Shown here: positions 17,256 to 25,685 of the stretch, piece by piece
Position numbering within the stretch: the stretch's first letter is position 1
Layout: the number at the start of each line of letters is the position of its first letter
Origin: Nitrospirota bacterium
Lineage (GTDB): Bacteria; Nitrospirota; Thermodesulfovibrionia; Thermodesulfovibrionales; UBA6898
Length of the DNA: 64,000 nt
Assembly: GCA_021811105.1 (NCBI GenBank)
Contig: JAJZPM010000003.1
Location: forward strand, 1-64,000
Reading direction: 5' to 3'
The notes under the pieces: generated by a model
Told to the model about the DNA's origin: nothing
The model's input: only the letters and a program-made list of their open reading frames with translations
Database searches by the model: none
Position numbers and translations under genes: made by a program

Positions 17256-18380
17256 ATGGTGAGCAGGGTCGATACGCTGTGCGATGCGGACAAAGAGATG
17301 ATGCTGGATTTCAGCAGACTCTGTATCACGCGTCTTGGTGATCACCTTCCTCTGAAACTTTTTATTTCCGTCTTACGCCATTTTCTCGATGCCAACGTAC
17401 TCAAGGAGATAGACAAGGACAGGTTGATCATCGAGCATGCCGCGGCCGCCTTTTACGGGGGAAAAGGCAGGGCTGTAATAGACGTTAACGGACTTTTTGA
17501 AATGACCAAGCAGGTCGATCACGAGTTCATAAACAGATTCTCGAACACCTTTTTGTCTATACGGGTTCGCTATGACGATTTTGCAGAGATACGAAAAGAA
17601 AGAATTTTTTCTTTCATAGGCTTGGTCTTCGATTTGCTGGGTAACTGGCAAGACGGACTGTCTTTTGCCGAGGTGGTGAAACGCACCTTTTCCGAAGAAC
17701 GGTATGCGCAGATTCTCTGCGAAATCCTTCATCTTTACAATCTCGAGACGAAGATGCTAAGCAATTCGATCACCTTTCACGGTCCTGCCGCAAAGCTGAA
17801 GGACCTTTTTGCGGAGAAACTCCTTGCCGCGATGGAAAGCACGGCCGGAGAAATCGCAGTTGAACATGCGCGCAGGGCATACGACTGTGCTGTCGAAAAC
17901 CTCAGGAAGGCCCCGCGAAAACCGGTTGTCCATACGACGATCACCCGTCAGAACTTTCATGCCGTTGAAGAATTTCTCGACGCGCTGAGCGGGTTGCCTA
18001 TAAAAGGGGTAGGATTCAGTTTCTACACGCCCCACAGAACCGAAGATAACGGCCTCTTCATTCCGGTGGACGAACGCGACCCGATCCTGGACGAACTTCT
18101 GAGGCTGAGAAAGAAATATTGGCGGATTCTGGGCCTGACCGCAACAATGGCGAACCAGTTCAGGAAAGACGGGGAATTCTCAGAGTGGAACAGCATCGAT
18201 AAATGCCCCGTCAACAAGGTATGCAATTGCTACAATGCGGACGGGACCCTGAAGCCGTGCACCTACGGAAGCGACGCCGACTGCAGTCGCTGCTGCTGCG
18301 CGAGCATCCCACTTTATCGTGCGGCGATCAGGCATCTCGACCCATTGGCCCTCTTCATGATATACCGCATGGTGAAATAA
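17256..18380 (+). CDS. Radical-SAM-like protein lacking the cluster motif
   Basis: The protein has about 374 residues. From about residue 215 it looks like the second half of radical SAM enzymes of the HpnH/SPASM-like group: VVHTTITRQNFHAVEEFL, GVGFSFYTPH, then a Cys-rich tail with DKCPVNKVCNCYNADG, KPCTYGS, DCSRCCCAS. The first 200 residues do not resemble a radical SAM core, and no CxxxCxxC is present. I do not recognise the N-terminal domain. It may be a decayed enzyme, a domain swap, or a partner protein. The start is uncertain (GTG 17232, ATG 17256 and ATG near 17299 are possible). It is a lone gene between ubiB and ubiE. Confidence 0.6.
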   Translation: MVSRVDTLCDADKEMMLDFSRLCITRLGDHLPLKLFISVLRHFLDANVLKEIDKDRLIIEHAAAAFYGGKGRAVIDVNGLFEMTKQVDHEFINRFSNTFLSIRVRYDDFAEIRKERIFSFIGLVFDLLGNWQDGLSFAEVVKRTFSEERYAQILCEILHLYNLETKMLSNSITFHGPAAKLKDLFAEKLLAAMESTAGEIAVEHARRAYDCAVENLRKAPRKPVVHTTITRQNFHAVEEFLDALSGLPIKGVGFSFYTPHRTEDNGLFIPVDERDPILDELLRLRKKYWRILGLTATMANQFRKDGEFSEWNSIDKCPVNKVCNCYNADGTLKPCTYGSDADCSRCCCASIPLYRAAIRHLDPLALFMIYRMVK

Positions 18381-18483
18381 GCCGGCGGGCTTCCTGGAGT
18401 CGAGGATTCGTCCGGCATTTGCTGCCGGTGCCCACGGCCGGAAAAGCGATGTTTCGAATGTCAGGGCCTTGAAGAATCCCTGC

Positions 18484-19194
18484 TCACCCTTTCCGGGCCA
18501 CAAAGATCGTAGCGATGCCGAAGGTCATCGGATGGACGCTCACCTCTTTGAATCCGCAGGACTCCAAAGTTCGTGCGAATTCGCCGGACGATGGAAATGC
18601 TTCAATAGACCTCGGCAGATAATTATACGGCACGGCGGTTTTCAGGACCTTCATCGCAATAAAAGGCATGACCTTGAAGCAGTATTTGGTATAGGCCGGT
18701 TTGATCCATCGGTTCGTAGGCGGGGTGAGTTCGAGACAGCAGAACCTCCCGCCGGGTTTAAGGACCTTGTGTGCTTCATGTAACGCGGCGGCGGTGTCGG
18801 GAATGTTCCTCATACCGAAGGAAACCGTCACCGCATCGAAGGAATTCTCGGGGAAGTTCAGGTCTTTTGCATCAGAAAATTCGAACCCGATATCCGACTG
18901 CCTGCCATTTAGCTTCCTGGTCGCTTCGGCAAGCATCTCCCTGCTGAAGTCTACGCCCAGGACCGACCCCTTTTCCCCGACTGGACGTGAAAGCAAAAAG
19001 GCCAATTTCCCGGTACCCGTACATACGTCCAGTACTTTCTCCCCTCCCTTCAGCTTCAGAAGGGATACGAGCCTTCTCCTCCAGCCCTGGTCGAGTCCGA
19101 AACTGAAGAATGAGCTGAGGAAATCGATATCCCCTGCAACCGATGCAAATATCTCCTTGATAAAGGTGTCTCTGTCCCGCTGTGACGTGTTCAT
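18484..19194 (-). CDS. ubiE: Demethylmenaquinone/ubiquinone methyltransferase
   Basis: The protein has 236 residues and is a class I SAM methyltransferase. Motifs are VLDVCTGTGKLAFLL (SAM loop), GVDFSREML, and the UbiE signatures FDAVTVSFGMRNIPD and YNYLPRSIEAFP. In an organism with formate dehydrogenase and bd oxidase it most likely completes menaquinone (menG). I chose the ATG at 19194 with GGAGACGG upstream; a longer in-frame start adds 39 unconserved residues. Confidence 0.93.
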   Translation of the reverse strand: MNTSQRDRDTFIKEIFASVAGDIDFLSSFFSFGLDQGWRRRLVSLLKLKGGEKVLDVCTGTGKLAFLLSRPVGEKGSVLGVDFSREMLAEATRKLNGRQSDIGFEFSDAKDLNFPENSFDAVTVSFGMRNIPDTAAALHEAHKVLKPGGRFCCLELTPPTNRWIKPAYTKYCFKVMPFIAMKVLKTAVPYNYLPRSIEAFPSSGEFARTLESCGFKEVSVHPMTFGIATIFVARKG

Positions 19195-19312
19195 TGGTCC
19201 GTCTCCATCTTCTCCATCAATAAAATTATCGCAGGAAATCCGTTGCTTGTCATTGATTTTTTGGAGCCTTCGCGTGAAAAAAAAGCACATTTTTTTATTT
19301 AATGCGCACAAA

Positions 19313-19344
19313 AAAAGCGGGACACCGGCCGGCGTCCCGCTTTT
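19313..19344. terminator. Terminator after the formate dehydrogenase operon
   Basis: An 11-bp stem AAAAGCGGGAC / GTCCCGCTTTT has a GC-rich loop and T/A tracts on both sides. It lies 13 nt past the stop of the leftward membrane-subunit gene and can work in both directions. Confidence 0.8.
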
Positions 19345-19357
19345 ACAGACATGTCCC

Positions 19358-20500
19358 TCAGTGCTGCGCTTCCGTCTTCGGAAAGACCCTCAGGTATTTC
19401 ACCGAAACCTTGAAACCGATTATCGCAAAGGCGATAAAGGCGAAGGTCACCACAAATTCCATCCAGGTCGGGAAGTAGCTGAACCCGGTCGAAGCCTGGT
19501 CTCTGTATACTCCTAAGATCGAGACGTTCAGCCTGTTCAGGAGGACACCCGAAATCACGAGTATATCGACGAAAAAGATGCTCTTCATGTTTTCTCTTAC
19601 GTTCTTCATCGAAAGCAATATGATCGGCAGGACAACACCTACGATCATCTCGAGAAGATACATATTCGCCTCCATAGTCCCGTTAAAGGCCGCGGGGATG
19701 CCGGGACCACTGAAGAGAAACCATATTTTCGCGATAAATAAGATGACCCCCGTAATCAGGGTGCCCCGTGCCAGGCCTGAAAGGATGCCGATATCGGCCT
19801 TATGCCCGAGATACTTTTCGCTCAAAACGGTTTCAAAGCTGACCATCGAAAGCCCCATCATTACTGCCGAGATGAGAAATAGCGTCGGGACCTGGGAGTT
19901 GTACCAGAACGGCGACAATTTCCTGGCGGCTATCAGATAGACAGCCCCCAGCGACGACTGGTGCAGCGTTGAAAGGAGCACGCCGAAGAGCACGACCGGT
20001 ACGATAATCTTGTGTATAAAGCCGGCCGCCTTCTCCATGCCGAATTTTTCGAAGAATATCGGGCTCGATTCTGTCGCGAGTGTCGAGGTATATAGGACCA
20101 CATGGATAGCCACGACCCACATCACCGAATGAATCTGCCACATCACAATAGGATGCCAGATGTTCCAGGGCAGGCCGATATCGAGCGTTATAGCGGTAGC
20201 GGCAAGGAGATAACCGAAAAAGGCGTTCAGGATGGCCGCCCTCACAATAGGCCTGTATTTCTTCATATTCAGGATATACACCGCCCCCGCGATCAAGAAG
20301 CCCCCGGCAGCCATCGCAACCCCTCCAAGTACGTCAACGCCTATCCAGAGTCCCCAGGGGAAGCGGTCGCTAAGGTTGGTCACGGCGCCGAGTCCCTTAA
20401 AGAGGCGGTAAACCATAATCACGAGGCCGAAGATCATGATAAGGACCAGGAACGCTGTCGTCGGCGTCCACATTTTTATTTCTTCATGTTCCGATTTCAT
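19358..20500 (-). CDS. NrfD/HybB-type membrane subunit of formate dehydrogenase
   Basis: The protein has 380 residues and about ten transmembrane helices. It belongs to the NrfD/PsrC/HybB family of quinone-interacting subunits without haem: FPWGLWIGVDVLGGVAMAAGGF at the N-terminus is typical. It would pass electrons from the iron-sulfur subunit to the menaquinone pool. It takes the place of the cytochrome b556 subunit found in E. coli Fdn. The start lies just after the stop of the iron-sulfur gene. Confidence 0.9.
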   Translation of the reverse strand: MKSEHEEIKMWTPTTAFLVLIMIFGLVIMVYRLFKGLGAVTNLSDRFPWGLWIGVDVLGGVAMAAGGFLIAGAVYILNMKKYRPIVRAAILNAFFGYLLAATAITLDIGLPWNIWHPIVMWQIHSVMWVVAIHVVLYTSTLATESSPIFFEKFGMEKAAGFIHKIIVPVVLFGVLLSTLHQSSLGAVYLIAARKLSPFWYNSQVPTLFLISAVMMGLSMVSFETVLSEKYLGHKADIGILSGLARGTLITGVILFIAKIWFLFSGPGIPAAFNGTMEANMYLLEMIVGVVLPIILLSMKNVRENMKSIFFVDILVISGVLLNRLNVSILGVYRDQASTGFSYFPTWMEFVVTFAFIAFAIIGFKVSVKYLRVFPKTEAQH

Positions 20501-20502
20501 GC

Positions 20503-21288
20503 CTATTCCTCCTTATCCATATTCTTGTTGCGCCTGGTGATGGCCCAGCTGACCGCGCCGGCAGCAATGACAACTCCGATCACGGCAGGGATCTTCTTGA
20601 TATACGCCCATGTGAGGTCAGGATACGGCTGGGCAGGGATCGCCATATTGAATCCGAGCGTCTCGAACGGCACGCCTGAAATGTAGATCCACGATGTGCC
20701 GCCCGCCTCTTCCTTCCCGTAGATGTGGCTGACATACTTGCCGGGGTTCTGCGAAATCCGCCTTTCCGCCTCCGCCCTCACCCCGTCGAAATCCGAATAG
20801 TACATAGTCTGCGTCGGACAGACCTTGATGCAGGCGGGCACAAGACCGTTCGCCACCCTCTCGGAGCAGAACGTGCATTTCCTCACCCACGGCACCGCCT
20901 TTTCCCACTCGTATTTCGGGATATAGAAGGGACACGCCAGCATGCAGTAGCGGCATCCGATACACCGCTCGAAGTTGTATGTGACCGGTCCTGCCTCGGT
21001 CTTTTTCAGGGCCTCGACCGGGCAGACCGAGGCGCACGCAGGATTTTTGCAGTGGAGACACTGGTTTTTCACAAAACTCCAGACAGGTACGCCGCCGTTA
21101 TCCTGCTCGATGTATCTGATATTCGTATAACACTCCGAATTGAGCTCGGGCGGATTCGTAAAATTGCCGTACATCACGGTCTTCTTGACCGAACGTTCAT
21201 TCCACTCTTTGCATGCCACCTGGCAGCCCCTGCAACCTATGCATCTTGTCAGATCGACCAGTACACCCTTTGGTTTGGTATCAGCCAT
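20503..21288 (-). CDS. Formate dehydrogenase iron-sulfur subunit
   Basis: The protein has 261 residues and binds four [4Fe-4S] clusters through CIGCRGCQVAC, CLHCKNPACASVC, CIGCRYCMLAC and CTFCSERVANGLVPACIKVC. One C-terminal transmembrane helix (YIKKIPAVIGVVIAAGAVSW) anchors it, as in FdnH/HybA. It carries electrons from the catalytic subunit to the membrane subunit. The start is the ATG at 21288 with GGGAGGTG upstream. Confidence 0.93.
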   Translation of the reverse strand: MADTKPKGVLVDLTRCIGCRGCQVACKEWNERSVKKTVMYGNFTNPPELNSECYTNIRYIEQDNGGVPVWSFVKNQCLHCKNPACASVCPVEALKKTEAGPVTYNFERCIGCRYCMLACPFYIPKYEWEKAVPWVRKCTFCSERVANGLVPACIKVCPTQTMYYSDFDGVRAEAERRISQNPGKYVSHIYGKEEAGGTSWIYISGVPFETLGFNMAIPAQPYPDLTWAYIKKIPAVIGVVIAAGAVSWAITRRNKNMDKEE

Positions 21289-21298
21289 GTTCACCTCC

Positions 21299-24200
21299 CT
21301 ACATTTTTTCGACGTTGACCATAAAGGCCTTCGTCTCAGGAATCATGGTGTTCGAATCGCCGATCGTCGGAGTAAGCAGATTTGCGCTCTCTCCGCCGCT
21401 GCCGTCGGCAGGCCACTGCCACCCGAAATGCCAGGGCATCCCCACCTGATGCACCGTGTTGCCGGCGATCTTGAAGGGTTTCAGTCTGCCGGTGACAACC
21501 GCCTTGGCCCACAAGTTGCCGCGGGCCGAGGAGACCATTACCTTGTCGCCGCTCTTGATGCCCTTCTCTGCAGCCAGTTCTTTGCTGATTTCGATAAAGA
21601 CCTGGGGCACCATCTCGAGCTGCCACGGCTCGTGCCTTGTCAACACCCCTGTCTGCCAGTGTTCGGAGACACGGTAAGTTGTGGCGACAAAGGGATACCT
21701 TACATCGCACGAGGCGAAGATGTCCTCGGGGGCGATCTTCTGGCCTTCCTTGGTATACCAGAGCTTGATCGTAGGGCTGTTGTACTGCTTCGACATCGGG
21801 TTTTCCTGTATCGGGCATTCCAGCGGCTCGTAATGCTCGGGGAAAGGCCCGTCGGCAAGCCCTGGCCCGAATATCGACCCGACGCCGTCGGGCTTCATGA
21901 TAAACGGCAGTTTGCCGCCTTCCGCCGCCAGCGGCGGCGCAGGCCCGTCCGGAACGTCGCCAACCCAGACACCCGGTTTATTGGTTGCCGGATTTATCTT
22001 TGTCGCGTCCCATTTTATGACAGGACGTTTCTGGTCCCAAGGCCGGCCCTCGGGATCGACCGAGCAACGGTTGTAGATGATCTTCCTGTTCACCGGCCAT
22101 GCCCAGGCCCATCCGGGGAAGAACCCCATACCGGTGGGGTCTGACTTGTCCCTTCGTGCCATCATGTTGATGATCTTGCCGTCCTTCTGGGTATAGCTTT
22201 GCGAATAGATCCAGTTGCCGCAGGATGTAGTCCCATCGTCCTGCAGATTTACAAATGAGGCGCAGAGATCCCCCTTCTTCGCGATCAGCTTTGGAGGCAC
22301 TGCCTTCTTATCGTAAAGGTCTTCAAGGTGATAGCCGTTGATCTCCATCGCGATCTTGTGGGTATTCACCTCTTTCACCTTGCCTTCGGCGTCCTTCTCG
22401 CCGTAGTCCCAGGTAAGATTGAAGATCGGCTCCGGGAATTTTCCTCCCTGCTTCTGGTAGAGCTTCTTCACCCTGAAGAAGAGCTCGTTCATGATGTCAG
22501 AGTCGGGCTTTGACTGGCCGATCGGCTCGATCGCCTTATACCGCCACTGCGCCAACCTTCCCGAATTCGTGATGCTCCCTTCCTTCTCTACCGAGAAGCA
22601 AGCCGGGAGCATGAAGACTTCGGTCTGCACGTCCTTGGGGTTCATCCCGGGGCCACGCCAGAACGAGCCGGTCTCATTGTCGAAAAGGTTTACGTCCACC
22701 ATCCATTTCAGTTTGGAAAGCGCCTTTCTTACCTTGCCGGCGTTGGAACCTGAGCAGGCAGGGTTCTGGCCCCACGCAAAGAACCCTTCGAACTTGCCCT
22801 TGAACATCTGGTCGAAGAGAAAGAGCCAGGAACAGTTCTGTCCTTCATCGAGCTTGGGGAGCCAGTTATATCCGAAGTCGTTGTCTTTGGTCGCCTTAGC
22901 GCCGTAAATAGCCTTCAGATAGCTCACCATATATTTGGGCTTGTTCGACCACCAGTTTACGCTCTTCGCTTCCTTCGTCTTTGGGGTATTCTTGTCATTA
23001 TAGGTTGCGAGGTCCGTCCAGGAAGCGGTCGGAGTCGCGAGATAACCGGGAAGGGTATTGAACAAGAGTCCATGGTCGGTTGAGCCCTGCACGTTTGATT
23101 CACCCCTCAGCGCATTCACGCCGCCTCCGGCCATGCCCATATTGCCCAACAGCATCTGGATGATCGTCATCGCCCTTATGTTCTGGGTGCCTATCGTATG
23201 CTGGGTCCAGCCCATCGCATAGCATTCCGTGCCCACCTTGTTTGGAACCCCGGTAGTCGCATAAAGCCGGTATACCTGCAGAAGCACGTCTCCCGGCGTC
23301 CCGGTGATTTCAGACACCTTGCCGGGGGTATAACGAGAATATTGCCTCTTCAGAAGCTGGAAGACGCAGTGCGGGTCTTTCAGCGTCCGGTCCTGTTTCG
23401 GGACGCCGTTTGCGTCGAGCTGAAAGGTCCAGGTCTTTTTATCGTACTTCCTCGTCTTGGGGTCGTAACCGGAGAAGAGCCCGTCCAGGTCGGTACAGGT
23501 CTTGAAATCAGGATTTACGAGAAACGGGGCGTTCGTGTAATTTACGATGTAATCCCTGAAGTACATGTTGTTGTCGAGAATGAACTTGATCATGCCGCCG
23601 AGGAATGCTATATCCGTACCCGAACGCATCGGGGCATAGAGGTCCGCCTTTGCCGCGGTCCTCGTGAATCTGGGATCGACGACGATCAGTTTCGCCCCCC
23701 TTTGCTCCTTGGCCCTCTGGATCCATTTCATCGAGATGGGGTGGTTCTCTGCAGGGTTTGCACCCATCACGAGAACGACATCAGCGTTTCTGAGGTCCGC
23801 CCAGTGATTTGTCATCGCACCGCGACCGAACGACTCTGCCAGAGCCGCAACAGTTGCGGAGTGTCATATTCGGGCCTGGTGCTCGATATAGACAAGGCCC
23901 CAGGAGCGCAGGGCCTTCTGTAGCATGTAGCATTCCTCGTTGTCCAGTGCGGCGCTCCCAACGTGGGCGATAGCGTCGGTCCTGTTCACGACGAATTCTT
24001 TTTCGACCTCCTGTTCCTTTCCATCGGGGGTCTTTTCCTTGACCCTGGCTTTCGATGTGGCTTTGAAGGTCCGGTCACGGGTGTCCTTGATCTTTTTGGC
24101 GATCTCATCGAGGGCCCAACCCCACTCGACTTCCTTCCAGTCCGTGGCACCCGGGGCGCGGTACATGGGTTTCGTAAGCCTTGTGGGATTGTTTACAACC

Positions 24201-24475
24201 TGATAGAGAGATGCCCCTTTTGAGCAGAGGGTCCCCTCGCTTATTGGATGGTCAGGGTCGCCTTCCGCGTCGACAAGCTTGCCGTCTTTCGTATAGGCAA
24301 GGATACCGCATCCGACCGAACAGTAGGGGCAGATAGTCTTCGTCTCCTTGGCACCCTTGATCCGCAGTTCCTTCTCGGCGGCAGAGGCCTTTTGAGGGGA
24401 GATCCCTGCGCCTATCGCACCCGCCACCGCCGTACCGCCCGAAAGCTTCAAAAAGTCCCGTCTGGATACACCCAT
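21299..24475 (-). CDS. fdnG: Formate dehydrogenase major subunit, selenocysteine-containing, Tat-exported
   Basis: The protein has 1058 residues and oxidises formate at a molybdenum or tungsten bis-pterin site. A twin-arginine signal (VSRRDFLKLSGG) sends it to the periplasm. A [4Fe-4S] site (CPYCSVGC...LCSKG) follows. The in-frame TGA at 23864-23866 encodes Sec204 in VYIEHQARI-U-HSATVAALAESFGRGAMTN, the exact site of Sec196 in E. coli FdnG; the frame is open on both sides. The C-terminal molydopterin-binding domain ends with TGRLKPFKIAGNTVHQVGMPWHFGW. It is first in an alpha-beta-membrane operon. Reading the TGA as a stop would break it into two proteins. Confidence 0.96.
23832..23866 (-). 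promoter_or_regulatory. Bacterial SECIS element with UGA Sec codon (formate dehydrogenase)
   Basis: UGA at 23866-23864 is followed by 17 nt and then a hairpin GGCTC / GAGTC with loop TGGCA (23837-23841). A second possible hairpin, CCGCAAC-T-GTTGCGG, lies between them. Seventeen bases (TTGCGGCTCTGGCAGAG, 23834-23850) are identical to the peroxiredoxin element. Confidence 0.75.
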
Positions 24476-25158
24476 TGCCGAACCTCCGTAATATGGTTTA
24501 TAAGAATCTCAGATCGTTAAATATGCACTGTAAGGGATCACACACACCAGACCGAACGAACCACCCTGCACCAGAGCGGCGAGGAATTCTTTTTGATCAA
24601 ACCTTTTCCGCGCTTTATTAATTCTTTTCATGAAATCGATTATTTTTTATTTATAAACTATATATATCTGGTCATAAGTATATCTCATAATATTCCCGGC
24701 TACCCGCCTTGTCAAGACCAAATAACTCCACTTATCAACTATCGAATGTGCGTGGAGGCTCATGCTAATGTTTTCGGGAGGAAAAGAGCGGCGTTGAGGA
24801 CGGCGATCTCCCCAGCTTCGAGATGAAGGAGATCAAACACAGACTCCTCTCCGGGATTTCCTCAGGTTGCCGCGGGACCAAACCGATTTTTGGGCATTTT
24901 CCCCAATCATGGGCTAATTCTGTCAACGGGATGTCGCATCGTTAAGCGCTGTTCTCAAGTATCGCGCCGGAAATAAACAATATCGTTAATTGGGTTCGAA
25001 GTGGCACGCATAATGCTTATAAAAATTTAAGAAATGTCCTCACTATCTTTAGGGTTCTCATTTTCGCCCTGCAGGACGGAAGGGAAGGATGCCGCAACGG
25101 AAGGGAAAAGATTGAAGGGCAATTCCAACAAAATGAAAGAGTGTTCGGGGGTCGGTCT
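24476..25158. other. Long intergenic region upstream of the fdn operon
   Basis: No convincing gene. Bases 24600-24720 are strongly AT-rich and probably hold the fdn promoter and upstream control sites, though I cannot fix boxes on the minus strand. A sigma-54 promoter match facing right lies at 25002-25017. The remaining sequence has only short shadow frames. Confidence 0.5.
25002..25017 (+). promoter_or_regulatory. Sigma-54 promoter match
   Basis: TGGCAC-GCATA-ATGCT, with GG at 25003-25004 and GC at 25015-25016, has the exact -24/-12 spacing; one base departs from TTGCW. It faces the small Cys-rich gene that starts at 25159. Confidence 0.5.
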
Positions 25159-25365
25159 ATGAAGCCGGAAAAGAAAAAGGACGGCCAGAAGAAGCCGGCA
25201 AGGTGCCCGTGCTTCAGGTCTTATTACGTGGGGGTCTGCGCGGGACATAATTTCCCCTATGCGCCTACTCCCGCGGAAAAAAAGCAGTACTGCATGACCG
25301 CCGATTTCCATCTCTGCCTGATCTATGAGCAGTATATCGCCGGCAGGGAACAGGACAGGGAATAA
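25159..25365 (+). CDS. Small Cys-rich protein
   Basis: The protein has 68 residues with cysteines in CPC, VGVC, QYC and HLC, and a conserved-looking core FRSYYVGVCAGHNFPYAPT. There is no signal peptide or membrane segment. It may bind zinc or iron-sulfur. I chose the ATG at 25159, which has GGGGG upstream, rather than the first in-frame start at 25141. A sigma-54 promoter match lies about 140 nt upstream. Family not identified. Confidence 0.5.
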   Translation: MKPEKKKDGQKKPARCPCFRSYYVGVCAGHNFPYAPTPAEKKQYCMTADFHLCLIYEQYIAGREQDRE

Positions 25366-25461
25366 AGAAGTTCGTGACTGTCCCGACAGTCCCGATATCG
25401 CGGCGCGAGGGGTGCTGTCAGTAAGGAAATATTCCGGATTTTCTGCTACAATATCCTTCGT

Positions 25462-25537
25462 GCCGAGATAGCTCAGTTGGTAGAGCAGCTGATTCGTAAT
25501 CAGCAGGTCGTCGGTTCGAATCCGATTCTCGGCTCCA
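25462..25537 (+). tRNA. tRNA-Thr (anticodon CGT)
   Basis: Complete cloverleaf: acceptor GCCGAGA / TCTCGGC, anticodon stem GCTGA / TCAGC with loop TTCGTAA (anticodon at 25495-25497), T-arm with GGTTCGAATCC, discriminator T and encoded CCA. A T-rich tract follows and may terminate transcription. Confidence 0.96.
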
Positions 25538-25685
25538 CTTTTTTCTTATACAGCTCTCCTTGCCCTCCATGGTAATCAGGCAGTTTATGCATCCTCTACA
25601 TAAAGGCATTATTTATCTTGAACATGCCCTTTTCTCATGCTATTCTTTTCCTATCTGATATCATGTGATAGAGAAGGCCCTGTCA

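Noticed and set aside
24593-24826. 77-codon frame in the AT-rich region upstream of fdn
   Set aside because: Biased composition from AT-rich DNA, no ribosome site, no recognisable motif.
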